Shown here one piece after another: positions 34,602 through 46,516 of a DNA stretch of 64,000 nt. The notes below the pieces were generated by a model. It searched no databases, had not been told where the DNA came from, and saw nothing but the letters and a program-made list of their open reading frames with translations. The DNA is taken from the NCBI GenBank assembly GCA_037074615.1, contig CM073527.1:5668848-5732847 (forward strand), written 5' to 3'. This stretch comes from Leucaena leucocephala. Taxonomy: Eukaryota > Streptophyta > Magnoliopsida > Fabales > Fabaceae. The position numbers and the translations under genes were made by a program. Each line of letters opens with the position of its first letter. Position 1 is the first letter of the stretch.

Positions 34602-36600
34602 TGTAAGGAATTGGAAGACACGCAGCGGAAATAAACTTTAAAAATTTTCCATTCCTTGCCAGGATCTGCCGTATGTGTTTAAGTCAAGTGGAAAGAATCA
34701 TTACCCTTAGTGTTGCTCAGCGAATTTCACAGCTTCTCTACGTGGGTGGTGATCTCTTTCTGATCGCAAGAAATCGACGGAGTGTTCCTCAGCGACCTTC
34801 ACAGATTCTCTCCGCGGACGGTGGTCTCTTTCCGATCACAAGAAGTCGACGCCTCAGGTCGGCTTCCTCTACTGGTATCCACACGAACAGCGTTCCAATC
34901 ACGAACGACGTGCTAGCGTCTCCTGTCCCTCCAAGGCTTTCACAAGTCTCCGTCTCTATTTCGGCAGTTTCTTGTCTGCAAACCTTTTGCAGATTCCGTT
35001 CGGCCTTTTGTGTTCTGTGTTATTTTCAAACGTAGCTCCTCCAATCAGATATAAAGGATGCTATGCGTTTTTACACTTGACCTAATTGGATTTTGGAGTT
35101 AATCTTATATTAATTCCGAATTGATACAATATCATATATTGTATAATTTTATAAGAAACTAATTAAATAAAATAATATTAAATCCGTCCCACAGATTTAA
35201 TTACTTATTTATTTAACTTTAAATAAAGATGAGACTGAGTTATATTTGATTTATTCCCATAAATCAAATTTGAGATATCCTATCAATTTAAATTTCGAAT
35301 TTCAAACGTGATAGAGATTTAATTTATCCTTATAAATTAAATCTTATAAATATCTCTTATATGAGATATCCTATCAATTTGAATTTCGAATTTCAAACGT
35401 GATAGAGATTTAATTTATCCTTATAAATTAAATCTTATAAATATCTCTTATATGAGATATCCTATCAATTTGAATTTCGAATTTCAAACGTGATAGAGAT
35501 TTAATTTATCCTTATAAATTAAATCTTATAAATATCTCTTATATGAGATATCCTATCAATTTGAATTTCGAATTCAAACGTGATAGGGATTTAATTTATC
35601 CTTATAAATTAAATCTCATATATCTCATATATATAATATATATATATATACGAATTTATATATATACGAATATAAATATAAATAAATATATATACATTCA
35701 CCTGGATCTTTCATTGAATCTGGACATGTCTTAGATTCAATGAATCTGGACATCATAGCTCGTGTTGGGCTATTTTGTGTGCGACCCTGTAGGCCCATAT
35801 GAAGTTGGCAGTGGGCCATTTGCTATACTAGCCCACAAGTCGCAAGCGGTCTCTAGCAAGACATAACAACTACCCAAATCATATGAGGATCGATAAACGA
35901 TGTAACCTTTTATACAACCATATCATGTCCCTTCTGTCACGCGATATTTTGGTCATGGATGAGGCATGGATAATGTCATCCTCCTATTCCCGACCGTTAC
36001 TTTCTCGATCCCTGAGTAGTCTGACTATAGAGATGGAACTACCTTTCCATTACAGTATGGCCATACATTTCTCAGACTCACTCATCGAGGGGCCCAGTAA
36101 TATCTCTCCACGAATGTGAGGGACAAATTCCATCTTGACCATTCACATTCCTCCGCATGAAAAACCACTAAGCCCGAACATAGTCTTTATGATCACTCGG
36201 TCAAAAGTGACTTTTGACTAGGTCAAAGCTGAGCGTTTTGTCATGTAGGAATCCATGATGATCTCAGGTCAAAGGGCATATTGACATGGTTTGTATATGA
36301 GAGAAGCTTATGACGTTACCCATGCAGTTCTCTCATAGCGGGTCGGTCCAACACCCTGTACTCTTACATGTGCTTATGACTTTGATTTATATCTCTATAC
36401 ATCTTCAAAGTCATACTAGTCTTATTTCATCTGTGCTCCCACATAGATGATCGACCAGGGACATTTAGGATAATATCATGAATTATCCAAGGATGGTCAT
36501 CATAGTAAACATGCAAATAATATGATAACTTAATTAATAAATTCATAAATCAATAATGTTCATAAGACAATGATTGGCCCCTAGGGCACGATTTCCAACA
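34602..36600 (-). repeat. 5' LTR of Copia element A
   Basis: 1999 bp, identical by eye to 27599-29597, with 91-bp repeats at 35272-35635. It should hold the element's promoter. The AT-rich 35615-35695 segment is the likeliest TATA region, but no single box stands out. Confidence 0.95.
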
Positions 36601-36605
36601 TATGG
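36601..36605 (+). repeat. Target-site duplication TATGG (right)
   Basis: Matches 27594-27598. Confidence 0.93.
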
Positions 36606-38730
36606 TTGCTTCCCTTATGGTTTCTGCTAGAAGTGCTATCCATGTGGGGTTGGAATATGAGTTTTATGTTATGGATAGTTTAGACAAGCTAGAATCAAGT
36701 GATATAAGCTTAGGAATCCAAGTATGGTTGGATTTAGGGTTTTGTGTTCTTACTGTTACTATGTGTAACACTGTTCATATGTTAGAATTTCATGATTTTG
36801 ATGCTTCCAAAGAGTTTAAAATTGAAAACTATGTGGGGATAAAGTAGGAGAACAAGTATTGGAACATTGGAATCAAAATGTGAATTTTGGAAAATAAGGG
36901 GGTGCACTTCGGTCAAGGGAAGCAGCTTGTGATATGATTTGATTTTGGAAATTATAGTTTCATATTTGGATTCTACATGAAAAATTATTTGGAAATGAAC
37001 TATGAGAATTTATTTTGGAAAGATAGAAGTATGAAACATAAAATAGAGAAAGGAAGGAAGTTAGTGAAAACCTAGGCTTGGATTTGTGTTAAAGTTGAGT
37101 TATAACTTGATATTACTTTGTAATGGCTAGTTTTTGACATTAGTGAAGGAATGAAACTACTTCAAGAAGACCTTGTGAAGGATAGCTAAGAGGTAGCAAG
37201 AATACCTAACTATATTTCATGTTTGCTAAATTGTTTGCTTGCTTATTGATTATGTGGTGTTTGGTTGAGCTTAAGATTATGTCATCATGTCTATAATAAA
37301 GTATAAATGATTGCAACTCCTTTCAAGTTATGTCATGACAATATGCATGTTAGAGTTTGCTTATGTACCATTATGAAGTAGCTCCCATCTCATGATAACA
37401 TGTTAAGCATCCAATTATTCATGCATGATATTATGATTTGTGTAACTTGCTATTGGGATTTCTATGAAATCTCGTTCCTTCCATATGAATAACCATATTT
37501 TAGGTGCTAGGATTTCTCAAGGAAAGAGGGTAAGCATGGATGGTTAGGCATGTATAATAAGTCAAATGAGTTGCTTGACATTATGGAAGCATACGCTGGA
37601 ATGTATATTGAATGTTTATGTGTTGGTGTTCTAAGGTAGTGACCTTTTGACGATATTTACAGTACCTTAATCAACAATTTTGAAATTGAATTTTGGTATG
37701 ATTGTAGTCAAGATACATATCTTTAAATGAACACCAAGAATTCCTCAATTGGTTCAGAAATCGATTTTTTATGATTTTTATAAGTTGGAGTTAAGATATG
37801 GAAATGAGATAAAACAAGCAATTAGAGGCAGTGAGGTTTCGATGCGAATTTCATATAGTAAATGAATGATTTTTTCCATGAAATTTTGTGGTATTAGAGG
37901 GAACATCAAGATATTTAAATCCATAGGTAACACTTCTTATTTGGACCAGTAACCAAAGATAAATGAATTTTTGAAGTTATGCTAAGAAACTGGAACTTTC
38001 AGTTTTTACCAAATGAACAGTGATTTTCAATGAATAAACTGATTTTATTTGGCCCAGAAAAACCTCAGTTTTATATTTTTCCTTCCAATTTCAATGAAAA
38101 GGTTTTTATTAGAAATTGGAACCACCTTATTTTGATTTTTCTACATTAATTATGAGTTTTCAAATATGGGTACATGTTTTGGAATTACCAAATGAACAGT
38201 AGCATGAACAGTACCTAAGAGACCAACTTTTCAAAATACATCTTTTTGATGTTAAAGGTTATGTAATTGATCCAAATGGGTTTCAATTGAGTATAATTGA
38301 GGTTGAAATTAAGGATGTGATATTTTGATATAAAAGCAAAGGATTGTGGCTTAATAAATGCTGAATAGATTATTTATGGACTGATATGAGATTATTCCTA
38401 GACCCTAACTCTAAATAGTAAGTATTTTGTTAAGGTAGGGTTTGTTATGGGATAGTTAGCATTGCTTAATTAAGCATATACTACCAGAGTAGATATGGGG
38501 TTTCATGAAGTTAAGTCAGAGGCCTTAATTAATAAGGTAGTTAATAAGAGAGACTCCTGGCTAGTAGTGATATGTGATCCGGACTTTGATCATCCTTCAG
38601 ACAATACAGAGAGTTCAGATGAGAGTATAGAGATCAGTCAGGAAAGTCTACAGTAAAATGTCCCACAAATGTTTCTGTAGACTCAAACCTATAGTTTGGA
38701 GGTCATACAGAGATTTAACCTGAAGCCCAG

Positions 38731-39165
38731 TATGTACCAAATGATGTTGAGTCTAGTGAATCTATATGGTATAAGTTTATTGGAGTATCCTCTAACCCTG
38801 ATATAAGCTTTATCTCTCTAATAAGAGGACATATTATGGCCGAGGAAGCTAAGTACTGGTACTAAATTATGGGTAGACCAGATATTATTCCTCCTCCACT
38901 AGAGGTTGAGGATAGAGTTGTTATAAGTAATAGATCACAGTCCCCTAATTCAAACATACAGTCAAAGTTTATGACAGTTCCTGTCCATTCCCAAAGTCCA
39001 GGAATATGTGACTTTATAGAGAAAGATCAGTGGGATGTTCCTGGTCCTAGTCAACTCCTGCTTTCTTTGTTAAAGATAGATAGTGTTAACCATATTAGTC
39101 TGAAGAAAGACGTGGAGAGTGAATTACTCAGTCTAGGTCAAGGGATGGACAAAAGTAGAGATTAA
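38731..39165 (+). pseudogene. Unrecognised coding relic in family B internal region
   Basis: One frame stays open for about 145 codons apart from a single TAA near 38863. It runs from a Ser/Glu-rich start (DVESSESIWYKF) through GHIMAEEAKYWY to the 98-residue ORF starting at 38869 (MGRPDIIPPPLEVEDRVV). An upstream frame near 38570-38650 is also acidic (DNTESSDESIEIS). I recognise no family. It may be an old gag N-terminus, a captured gene piece, or chance. It is not seen in the other two internal regions. Confidence 0.35.
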
Positions 39166-39489
39166 GAATAGTCAGTTTATCTGCAGTTCCTCAATGACGT
39201 AGCAGGGATGATAAATAGACATACAGTAGAGGGCATTAACCTAATATACTCTAGAGGACTGGCATGGGATGATAGTAAATCAGGTACTGCCATATACCCC
39301 TACATGGTGTATAAAGCTAAGTGAGTATTTGACAAATGATCTGCCAACTAATATACAAGGGGTGGTACTTCTGTATGCAAACGTATGTGCAGTCCATGAT
39401 TTATATGAAAGAATGTAAAAGAGATAAGGGGTAATGTATGTACAAATATTATGGTGACATAAAAGGTGATGGCTAGAAGTACCAAACAA

Positions 39490-39700
39490 GTTAAGTCATG
39501 ATGAGTTAAGCCACAGGTCATGACAAATATGTACAAAAACTCTTGGTCGTGACAAGTAAAGACCATTGATTGCAACAGGAATTTTTTACGCTACTAGACC
39601 ACGACAGAAGATGACCTATGGTCATGACGGAAGAACATAGAGTTGTTAAGGCGTGACAAATAAGTTGAGATGGTCATGACTAAAAGTTATAGAGAATATG
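39490..39700. repeat. GTCATGAC-type repeat cluster in family B internal region
   Basis: AGGTCATGACAAA, TTGGTCGTGACAAG, GACCACGACAG, TGGTCATGACGG, GGCGTGACAAA and TGGTCATGACTAAAAG occur within about 200 bases. The orientation is inverted relative to the 23860-24280 array. Confidence 0.55.
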
Positions 39701-40611
39701 AGACAGCTAGCAAGTATTCAAGTGGTGACTAAAATGCATAAGGACCTGATGATAGGATTGAAGATGTTGACCTCACTGAAGGTTATCGGTTAGAGGTTTA
39801 GCATTGAATGTAGGCAAGCTAGACAGTACGATGCACTGAGATATAGAAGATCAGTTTAAGAAGAGGTTCAGAAGTAGATCCTTTGTATGATCATCAGGAG
39901 TTGATCTATATTATAAAACACTTGGTGCAACTAGTCTCTATTGAACAGGATAAAAAGAAGTAGTATGAGACTTGCTTAAGAATGATCTAATACATAGCCT
40001 AAGGTTAAAGATGTGATGGGTAATAAATAGGAAGTTCATGTTCCCAAAGCAGCGGGATCCTATCACGAAGAGATAGTAACCTAGCACACCTAGGGTAGAG
40101 CCCCTAAAGAACAAAGTAATAGTGCAAGATGATGAATGAGATCCATGTGACTTAAGTTAGTTAGGATCCAGAAATAAGCTAGAAAAGAACCGTAGTCTAG
40201 TCCAGAGTAGACTGAGACTGATGGACATAAAGAATTAAGAGACAGTAGAGAGATACCAAAGTTTCCCCATACGAGATGGGAAGTTATTCTCGAATAATTA
40301 CGAGAAACATTCCTTTCAGTTAGATAAGAAAGGAGCATAAGGCTAAGGGTTAGTACAAGGGAAAGAGAAACCCTTTGTTGAATACTTAGCTGAGTTCATC
40401 CACATGAATGTTAAGTCTTAATAAGAGATACTTTCTCGCCTGTTAGTAATACATAAGGATAAGGGGAAAACTTAAAGTATGAATGGCATAGAAATATAAG
40501 CCAGACCTTTCCTCAAATGGCTGCAAGGAAATAACTGACTCAGTTATTGATTACAGTAGGCCAAGGACATATAAATCTTTCAAGCGAGAGCACAGAAGTC
40601 TTACAGGGGAT

Positions 40612-40616
40612 GAGAG
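40612..40616 (+). repeat. Target-site duplication GAGAG (left)
   Basis: GAGAG precedes the solo A LTR and recurs at 50791-50795. Confidence 0.88.
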
Positions 40617-40839
40617 TGTAAGGAATTGGAAGACACGCAGCGGAAATTAATTTAAAAATTTTTCCATTCCTTGCCAGGATCTACTGTATGTGTTTAAGTC
40701 AAGTGGGAAGAAGTATTACCCATAGTGTGCCTCAGCGACTTCCACAGCTTTCGGTCACGACGTTCACAGCTTCGCTCTGCGGCTCGTGCTCCCTTTCTGA
40801 TCACAAGAAGTCGACGACTCAGGTCAGCTTCCTCTACTG

Positions 40840-40844
40840 GTATC
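40840..40844 (+). repeat. Target-site duplication GTATC (left)
   Basis: GTATC at the insertion point. It recurs at 49137-49141, where the A LTR resumes with CACACGAAC. Confidence 0.88.
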
Positions 40845-43464
40845 TATAACATCCTTACTTTTCATACGTCTTAGGGACCAAACAGTAGCATCTGGAACCA
40901 CTTCCAAGGCTGTTGAAATCAAATTACTCAATCTGGATTTTTACTCTAGCGAGTACTGTTCACTGCACGAATTCCAGAGAAGTGACCTGACTTCGAAAAA
41001 TCATAACTAATTCTATAAAAATCGGAATGGAGTGGTTAAAATTGCTACATGAAGCTAACATAATACTCTTTCAGGGAAAAATGACTCGTTGACCACGCCT
41101 TGACCAGGTCAACGTCAGTCAACGTCCGTAATTCACTGTTCATCCAGCGTCCTGTCCCTGATTCCAGCATTCTGGTCCCAACTTTGAAAAATCATACCTT
41201 TATGTGTAGACATCCAAATGATACGTTCTATATATCAAATCGAAGCTTGGCATGTCTACTATTTACTGGTAAAATACCATACATTTATTAAATCATTTAC
41301 TATTTATAATTACAGCTCAAATGTCACTGCCTCCATCACGAGTTACTGTTCATAGTGATAATTTCCAGCAATTATACATACATGAATCACATATCAATCA
41401 TGCTAAGTAATTAATATCTCTTCATGCATCTTTATCTCCTCCATCTTGAGAAGACCTGCTGTAATTGGATTGATATGGAAGGGTGCGATTTCTGGGGAAA
41501 TCTCAGTAGCAAACAGCACTAAACAATGTATGCATTAATGTGAATACTTGTGCTTGCTTGTGAAAGTGTTAGCATTATGTCATGTGCATGCTTCCATGTT
41601 ACATATGAAATACAATTGGCCAAAGTAATCATAGGAACAGAGCTTCATACATAGGCACATATTCAACACAATTCAACAAAGCCATAGCACATCAAGCATA
41701 ACATTCAATGCATACAAGTTTAGGATTAGTTTACTACCTGACATGTAGCTTTTCCTTCTAGCTCTTAGCCTTTGCCCTAAGGTTCATTCTTTCCATAGGT
41801 TAGAGCCTATACATAGCATAATAATATCTTCATTATTATTCTATCAGCATAGCTCTATTTAACTCATACATAGCTCAAGGGTAATATCCTTAATCTGACA
41901 TTCCCCTGGCTTTCTCTCTACCTTTAGCTACCTTTATTAATAGAGATATTTCTCTATTCTAACCACTAAGAGAAATCCTATACTTTATTAGAGAAGGGAC
42001 TAGATAACTTTATTACCTCATTCCTAAGCTTTGCCCAGTCCCTCAGCTCCTTAGACTGCTCCTGGCTCCACCAGAACTCCTTCCTTCCTTTCCTTTCTTT
42101 CTTTCCTTCTCTCTTTCTCTCTTTCTCTCTTCTTTCTCTTCCTTTTCTTGCTAGATCCGTGGTGTGCCTTGAAATGGGAGGGGAGTGGCCTATTTATAGG
42201 TGAGAGGAGGTGGAATGAATGGCCCAGATTGATTCACAATGAATGGCTCAGATTGCTTGCTTCCTCAAGAAGCTTTGCCTGCATCATCATGATGACATCA
42301 CCCTCCTTGCTGACTCACCACTCATGACATCATCTAGGACACCTCAAGGGACACCTAAGGGGTATATGTGGCGAAATGTGGGGCCCTTGGGACACCTCAC
42401 CAGCTGAGTCAGCCTTTCCAGAGAGTTCCAGAGTCTTTTCCCTGAATGGACGGCCGAGATCGTGCCACGTGTCCTCTTGCTTTTTCTCCTTTTTCTATAA
42501 TCATGCCATGTGTCCTTTGCTTTTCCTCCTTTACTATAATCATGCCATGTGGCACATTGTGGGCCCCATTTATGTCCTCTCATGATTCTAGATCACTTTA
42601 CCCAGTTCTATATTGGACCGGGTCACTTTACTTTATTGAAAAAGTACTAAAACATTATTTTAATGCCTCTTGGGTCCACTTTACTCTTGGGGTACGTTTT
42701 TGTGCCTTTAAATATCAACTTGGGTTTCTAACCAAGCCCAAGCACTCTGGTGGCTCGGTTCCCAAGGAAAATCCTTAGTAAATTACCATAATGCCCTTAC
42801 TACCTCTTTAGTACTTATAGGGGCACTATTGTCTTTCCATACCTTACCAGAGTATCTCTTGACCCTAGTCAACTATCCAAATACCCTTTCTTGACTGTCT
42901 AACCTTAGTCTAATGATCATAACGCCCTTCGTCTGACTCTAACTTAATGACACAACACAGTGGCATACCTTCAGTGGCATTTTCGTAATTCTTCATTTTT
43001 CTCGGTCTTTATTAGCCCTGGCCCATATATTTATCTGAAAATATCATTGGGCCTATAAGGTGCCATTCTGGACCCTCTGTATGATCCCCTATCTTCATGG
43101 GCTCAATTCCCGAGAAATTCCCCCGAAACCTATTTATCGGGTCTTTTGATCCACTGTAAATTCTGTAGTAAATTCTACAGAACTCCTTTTTGAGCTCTGT
43201 CAGTTTCAGAAATTCTTATATTAATTATAGGAATTTACTGCCACATTTCATCTGATTCTGAGGTCTAGAGCATACTGTATTAATTTTCCTTTTCTTTGGA
43301 AATTAATATAAATCTTTCATGACCTCTTATCAGAACTTTGTGTTGCATCACACTGATCAACATAATTTTCTCTATTTACTGAGACCTCTGCTCAACAGGG
43401 TCTGGTAGCATCCCTTTTTCAGGCTATATACTGGGCTTCTAAGCCTAAAAATTGGGATATGACA
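40845..43464 (-). repeat. 3' LTR of non-autonomous B element
   Basis: On the minus strand it runs TGTCATATCCC to GGATGTTATA. It contains a CT-rich plus-strand tract (42080-42142), i.e. GA-rich on the element strand just downstream of the TATA box, and a CACGTG (42468-42473). The predicted 60-110-residue ORFs appear in both LTRs and are not taken as genes. Confidence 0.9.
42191..42199 (-). promoter_or_regulatory. Probable LTR TATA box
   Basis: Minus strand CTATAAATA, followed downstream by the GA-rich tract. The equivalent in the 5' LTR is 47863-47871, which would drive the element. Confidence 0.6.
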
Positions 43465-43478
43465 TTTCTCCTCCCCTT
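43465..43478 (-). promoter_or_regulatory. Polypurine tract of B element
   Basis: Minus strand AAGGGGAGGAGAAA, directly before the 3' LTR start. Confidence 0.85.
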
Positions 43479-46400
43479 AAATAAATTTCGTCCTCGAAAT
43501 TTCAGGGCTAAATCTCTATTCATCCTTCGATGAAGAGTTCCTTTGAGGAGAATGTCCCTTTCTTCCATACTAAACTTTCTCATATACTCCTATATTCTGG
43601 AGTTTTTGTTGACTACTCATCATGATTCTTAGTGCAGTCACTTATTACTCATCTGAGTATTCAGCGGAATTCTCTAAATATCCTCAAAACTTCATCTCTC
43701 ATTCTCATATCATCATATGCTTTTATCATCTTTACTAACTCATCATAATACAGAGAGAGGACTTATATCATTATTCTTTCTTTTGTTTCTCTACTGCTAA
43801 ACAGGAGCACATAATAGCATATAGGAGCATATAGGAGCACATACTCTAACATGCATAATGCCCGGCTAGCATGCTGCAGGACTACATACCTGCTCATGAA
43901 TGCAAAGCTCTAACAACGGAGCTCAAGCATTCCTTCTCTTAATATGCACAGCTCTAACACTCGGAGCTTGCACAACTCTATCACATAGAGCTTGCACTGC
44001 TCTAACATTCGGAGCTTTTGCATATTTTACAAATATAACATAACATAGCATAACATAATGCCTGGCATTTCATGCAAGGAGTGAAAGCTCTTAAAGCTCT
44101 CATTTGCTCTTTCACACGTATCTTAACATTCAAACATCTTTTCTCTTTCAAAATCAGAGTCTCTCAATCTGTTTATAGGGCTAGCTATAAAGCCACTTCA
44201 TGTTATACTTCTTAACACATACTTTTCATATCCTTCATGGCATATCTCATCACGTATCTTTTATGTCATATCACGGCATATCCGGCCAAATCTGGCTATA
44301 TCATAGTCATCTTTCAAATCCATTTCATTTGGACTTGACATAAGGGTTCTAGTCTCTTTCTGTTCACAACCCTTTCAACTTTTCATAACTCTTTCTATAA
44401 TTCTGTGTACATATGTGCCAACCTCTTGTGGCATTCATACCTCTTCCATTACTTCCCAGGGGGTCACCCATCATTGGGCTACTCTTGCCTGAGCACGCTT
44501 AACTGAAATGTGTCGATATAAATCTGAAGCACAGATGCTCACAGGCTCTAACCCTGGTACTCTACTATCTTAGACCCAGCTTATGTTATCTCTCTTGGGT
44601 CTATCTGTTCTTCTTATCTCTTTACCTGGAGGATTTATCTATCTTTTATTCTTATAGTAAGGATCTCTTTATTTGACCCTTTCTCATATCTTATGAGATT
44701 TGCTCATAACTCCTTGGTACTCAGGATTAATAACTTTAACTTTGATCACTCAGTTCCTGTACGTGTAAGGAGATTTTGAGTTCAGTCCCTGATAGTAATA
44801 AGGCTATCTAACATCATGGGTACTCTCTCTGTTAGGAGCTAACCAACTTGTGAAGCTTTTGTACCTTAACTTTTCCTTGGTATTCGTCCTTCCAAAGACA
44901 TACGGTACTTATGGCTCAATACTTTTCTCTCTCTAGGCCAGGTCTACTGCGACCCTCGGGATCTACTGTGATCAACCGTAAGCCTCTTCAGGATCTAACT
45001 GCGACCCTGGAATTCTACTTTCTGGGAGCCATACTAGGATCTAACTGCAATCCTCTAGAATCTACTGCGATTCTGTTGTACTGTATTCTCATCTTTGGAA
45101 GACTTAAACCAACGGACAAAGTTACAAGGTTAATCACTTCCACGTAGTTGTTAACTTAACAGATAATTCCCCTAAAATTATCACATAAGCCAATATTATC
45201 TATCAAGTCTTTACTCATTTCCTCTATCACTTAGGAACTTCTCATATAATTCTCATCTTTTATAGCTTTACTATATCCTTTACTGCAGAGAGCTACACAG
45301 GCTCTACCATGCACATATCTATCATCATCTATTCGTCTCATCAGAGGGACCTTACTCTATCTGAGCTATACTGTCCCATCTCTTGGCTTTATTTCAAAAG
45401 CAATCATTTTCTATCGCAAGAGCAATCTAGCTCTGTTGCAACAATACTAACTTATGTCTTTACTGCTCTTTCTTAGAGCTATACCATCTTTCATAAATGC
45501 TTCTCATTTCATTTCATTTTCATCACTCATATATCTTACCCTTGAAGGGATATATCCTGAGTGTCGTAATCATCTATCTGTAGATTCACTATTAATCATC
45601 ATCTTAATCTTATTGCCTATCATTGTCTGATCATATTGTCCAGATCCCAAACATTCATTTAGGAATCGGAAATAACTATTTATCTGACTTAGGTTGCCAC
45701 ATTACCCTCTTACTAGGGTATAGACTCAACCCTTCATTACCCTTTCTTACATAGGGAACAGGAGAGTCACTTTATCTTTAAAAATGTGGCTAGCTTTCTC
45801 TTTATCAGTCTTAGTCTATTCTAGATTAGACTGTGGTTCCTTTATCTTGGGAACATCAGCGGCCCATCTTGTCTCTAATTTTAGGCCATGTACTAGGATT
45901 ATTCCTAGGCAAGCCTCATTCTAACTTTTAATTATTTTGTTCAAAAAAAAACACTAGCTGAACAAATTCTTTCATAACGTAGATCTACTCACATAGAGGA
46001 TCTACTTCTGAACATCATCTAACCTTTCATATCTTAATTTATATTATCTGGCTTGATTATACTTTATACCAATCCTCTAGTTGACAAACTTCAACGAGGT
46101 TGGTATCTTTATTATAACTGTAACGTCTGGTAGCTTCCCTTGACCTAGGACTGGTCAGCTTCTATCTCTACTCATAAAGGAAACTGCTCCCCAGACGTTA
46201 TCCTGCTTAGTCTAGCCACATCGTGCTAAGAAACACGAGACCTCGGCGGTAACAGCTGACTAAGACTAGCCACTTCCTTGAAGATCGCCTCGTACCGCTG
46301 TAAGTTATGGGGTACTATTATATCTGTCTGGGTGTCACTATCTCTTGTTCAAATCATTCTCTAGGTAGTGAACACCATCCCCATATCTCATACTAGGGAG

Positions 46401-46502
46401 GAAACCTCTGTAGTTCACATCTCCAACTTGTTTTAATGGGTTAGTTTATCTACTCCAGAGCATCACTGAGCCAGAACCTTCTGTTCTGTGCCAGAATCTT
46501 AT
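43479..46502 (-). other. Gene-less internal region of B element
   Basis: About 3 kb with no ORF above 80 residues. It includes short direct repeats: an AGCTC/GGAGCTT series at 43900-44010, and GATCTACTGCGA/GGATCTAACTGCGA units at 44945-45070. Similar repeats recur in the other two B internal regions, so they are a family trait. Confidence 0.75.
44945..45075 (-). repeat. Short tandem repeats, GGATCTAACTGCGACCC type
   Basis: Five or more units of about 20-30 bases on the plus strand combine GGATCTACTGCGA or GGATCTAACTGCGA with TCTAGAATC or CTTCA spacers. The inverse-strand equivalents are at 52135-52255 and 56195-56330. Confidence 0.65.
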
Positions 46503-46514
46503 GCTCTGATACCA
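46503..46514 (-). promoter_or_regulatory. Primer-binding site, tRNA-iMet
   Basis: Minus strand TGGTATCAGAGC, two bases inside the 5' LTR. Confidence 0.88.
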
Positions 46515-46516
46515 AA

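Larger units (their letters stand above)
27599..36600 (-). mobile_element. Intact Ty1/Copia LTR retrotransposon, Angela/Tork-like, 9002 bp
   Basis: A complete minus-oriented element: two 1999-bp LTRs with TG...CA ends, 5-bp target duplication TATGG, tRNA-iMet primer site, polypurine tract and one uninterrupted gag-pol ORF in the Copia order (protease, integrase, reverse transcriptase, RNase H). I saw no difference between the LTRs on reading, and repeated ORFs in both translate identically, which implies recent insertion. It interrupts a family B LTR. Lineage is inferred from gag sequence style (TTALHSCKMAEG, LHGMLKTAE) and long LTRs. Confidence 0.95.
26374..38320 (+). mobile_element. Second family B LTR, interrupted by the intact Copia element A
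   Basis: The two parts (26374-27598 and 36606-38320) join into one B LTR that lacks its first 290 bases or so. It has a TATA box at 27401 and ends GGATGTGATA near 38320. A degenerate primer-site-like TTTGATATAAAAGCAAAGG follows. The Copia element sits between TATGG duplications. The ORFs in both parts are chance frames. Confidence 0.7.

Noticed and set aside
42446..42778. 110-residue ORF, repeated at 48118-48450
   Set aside because: Inside the two LTRs of the B element and present twice only because LTRs are duplicates. It is not open in the related LTR at 52651-54290.
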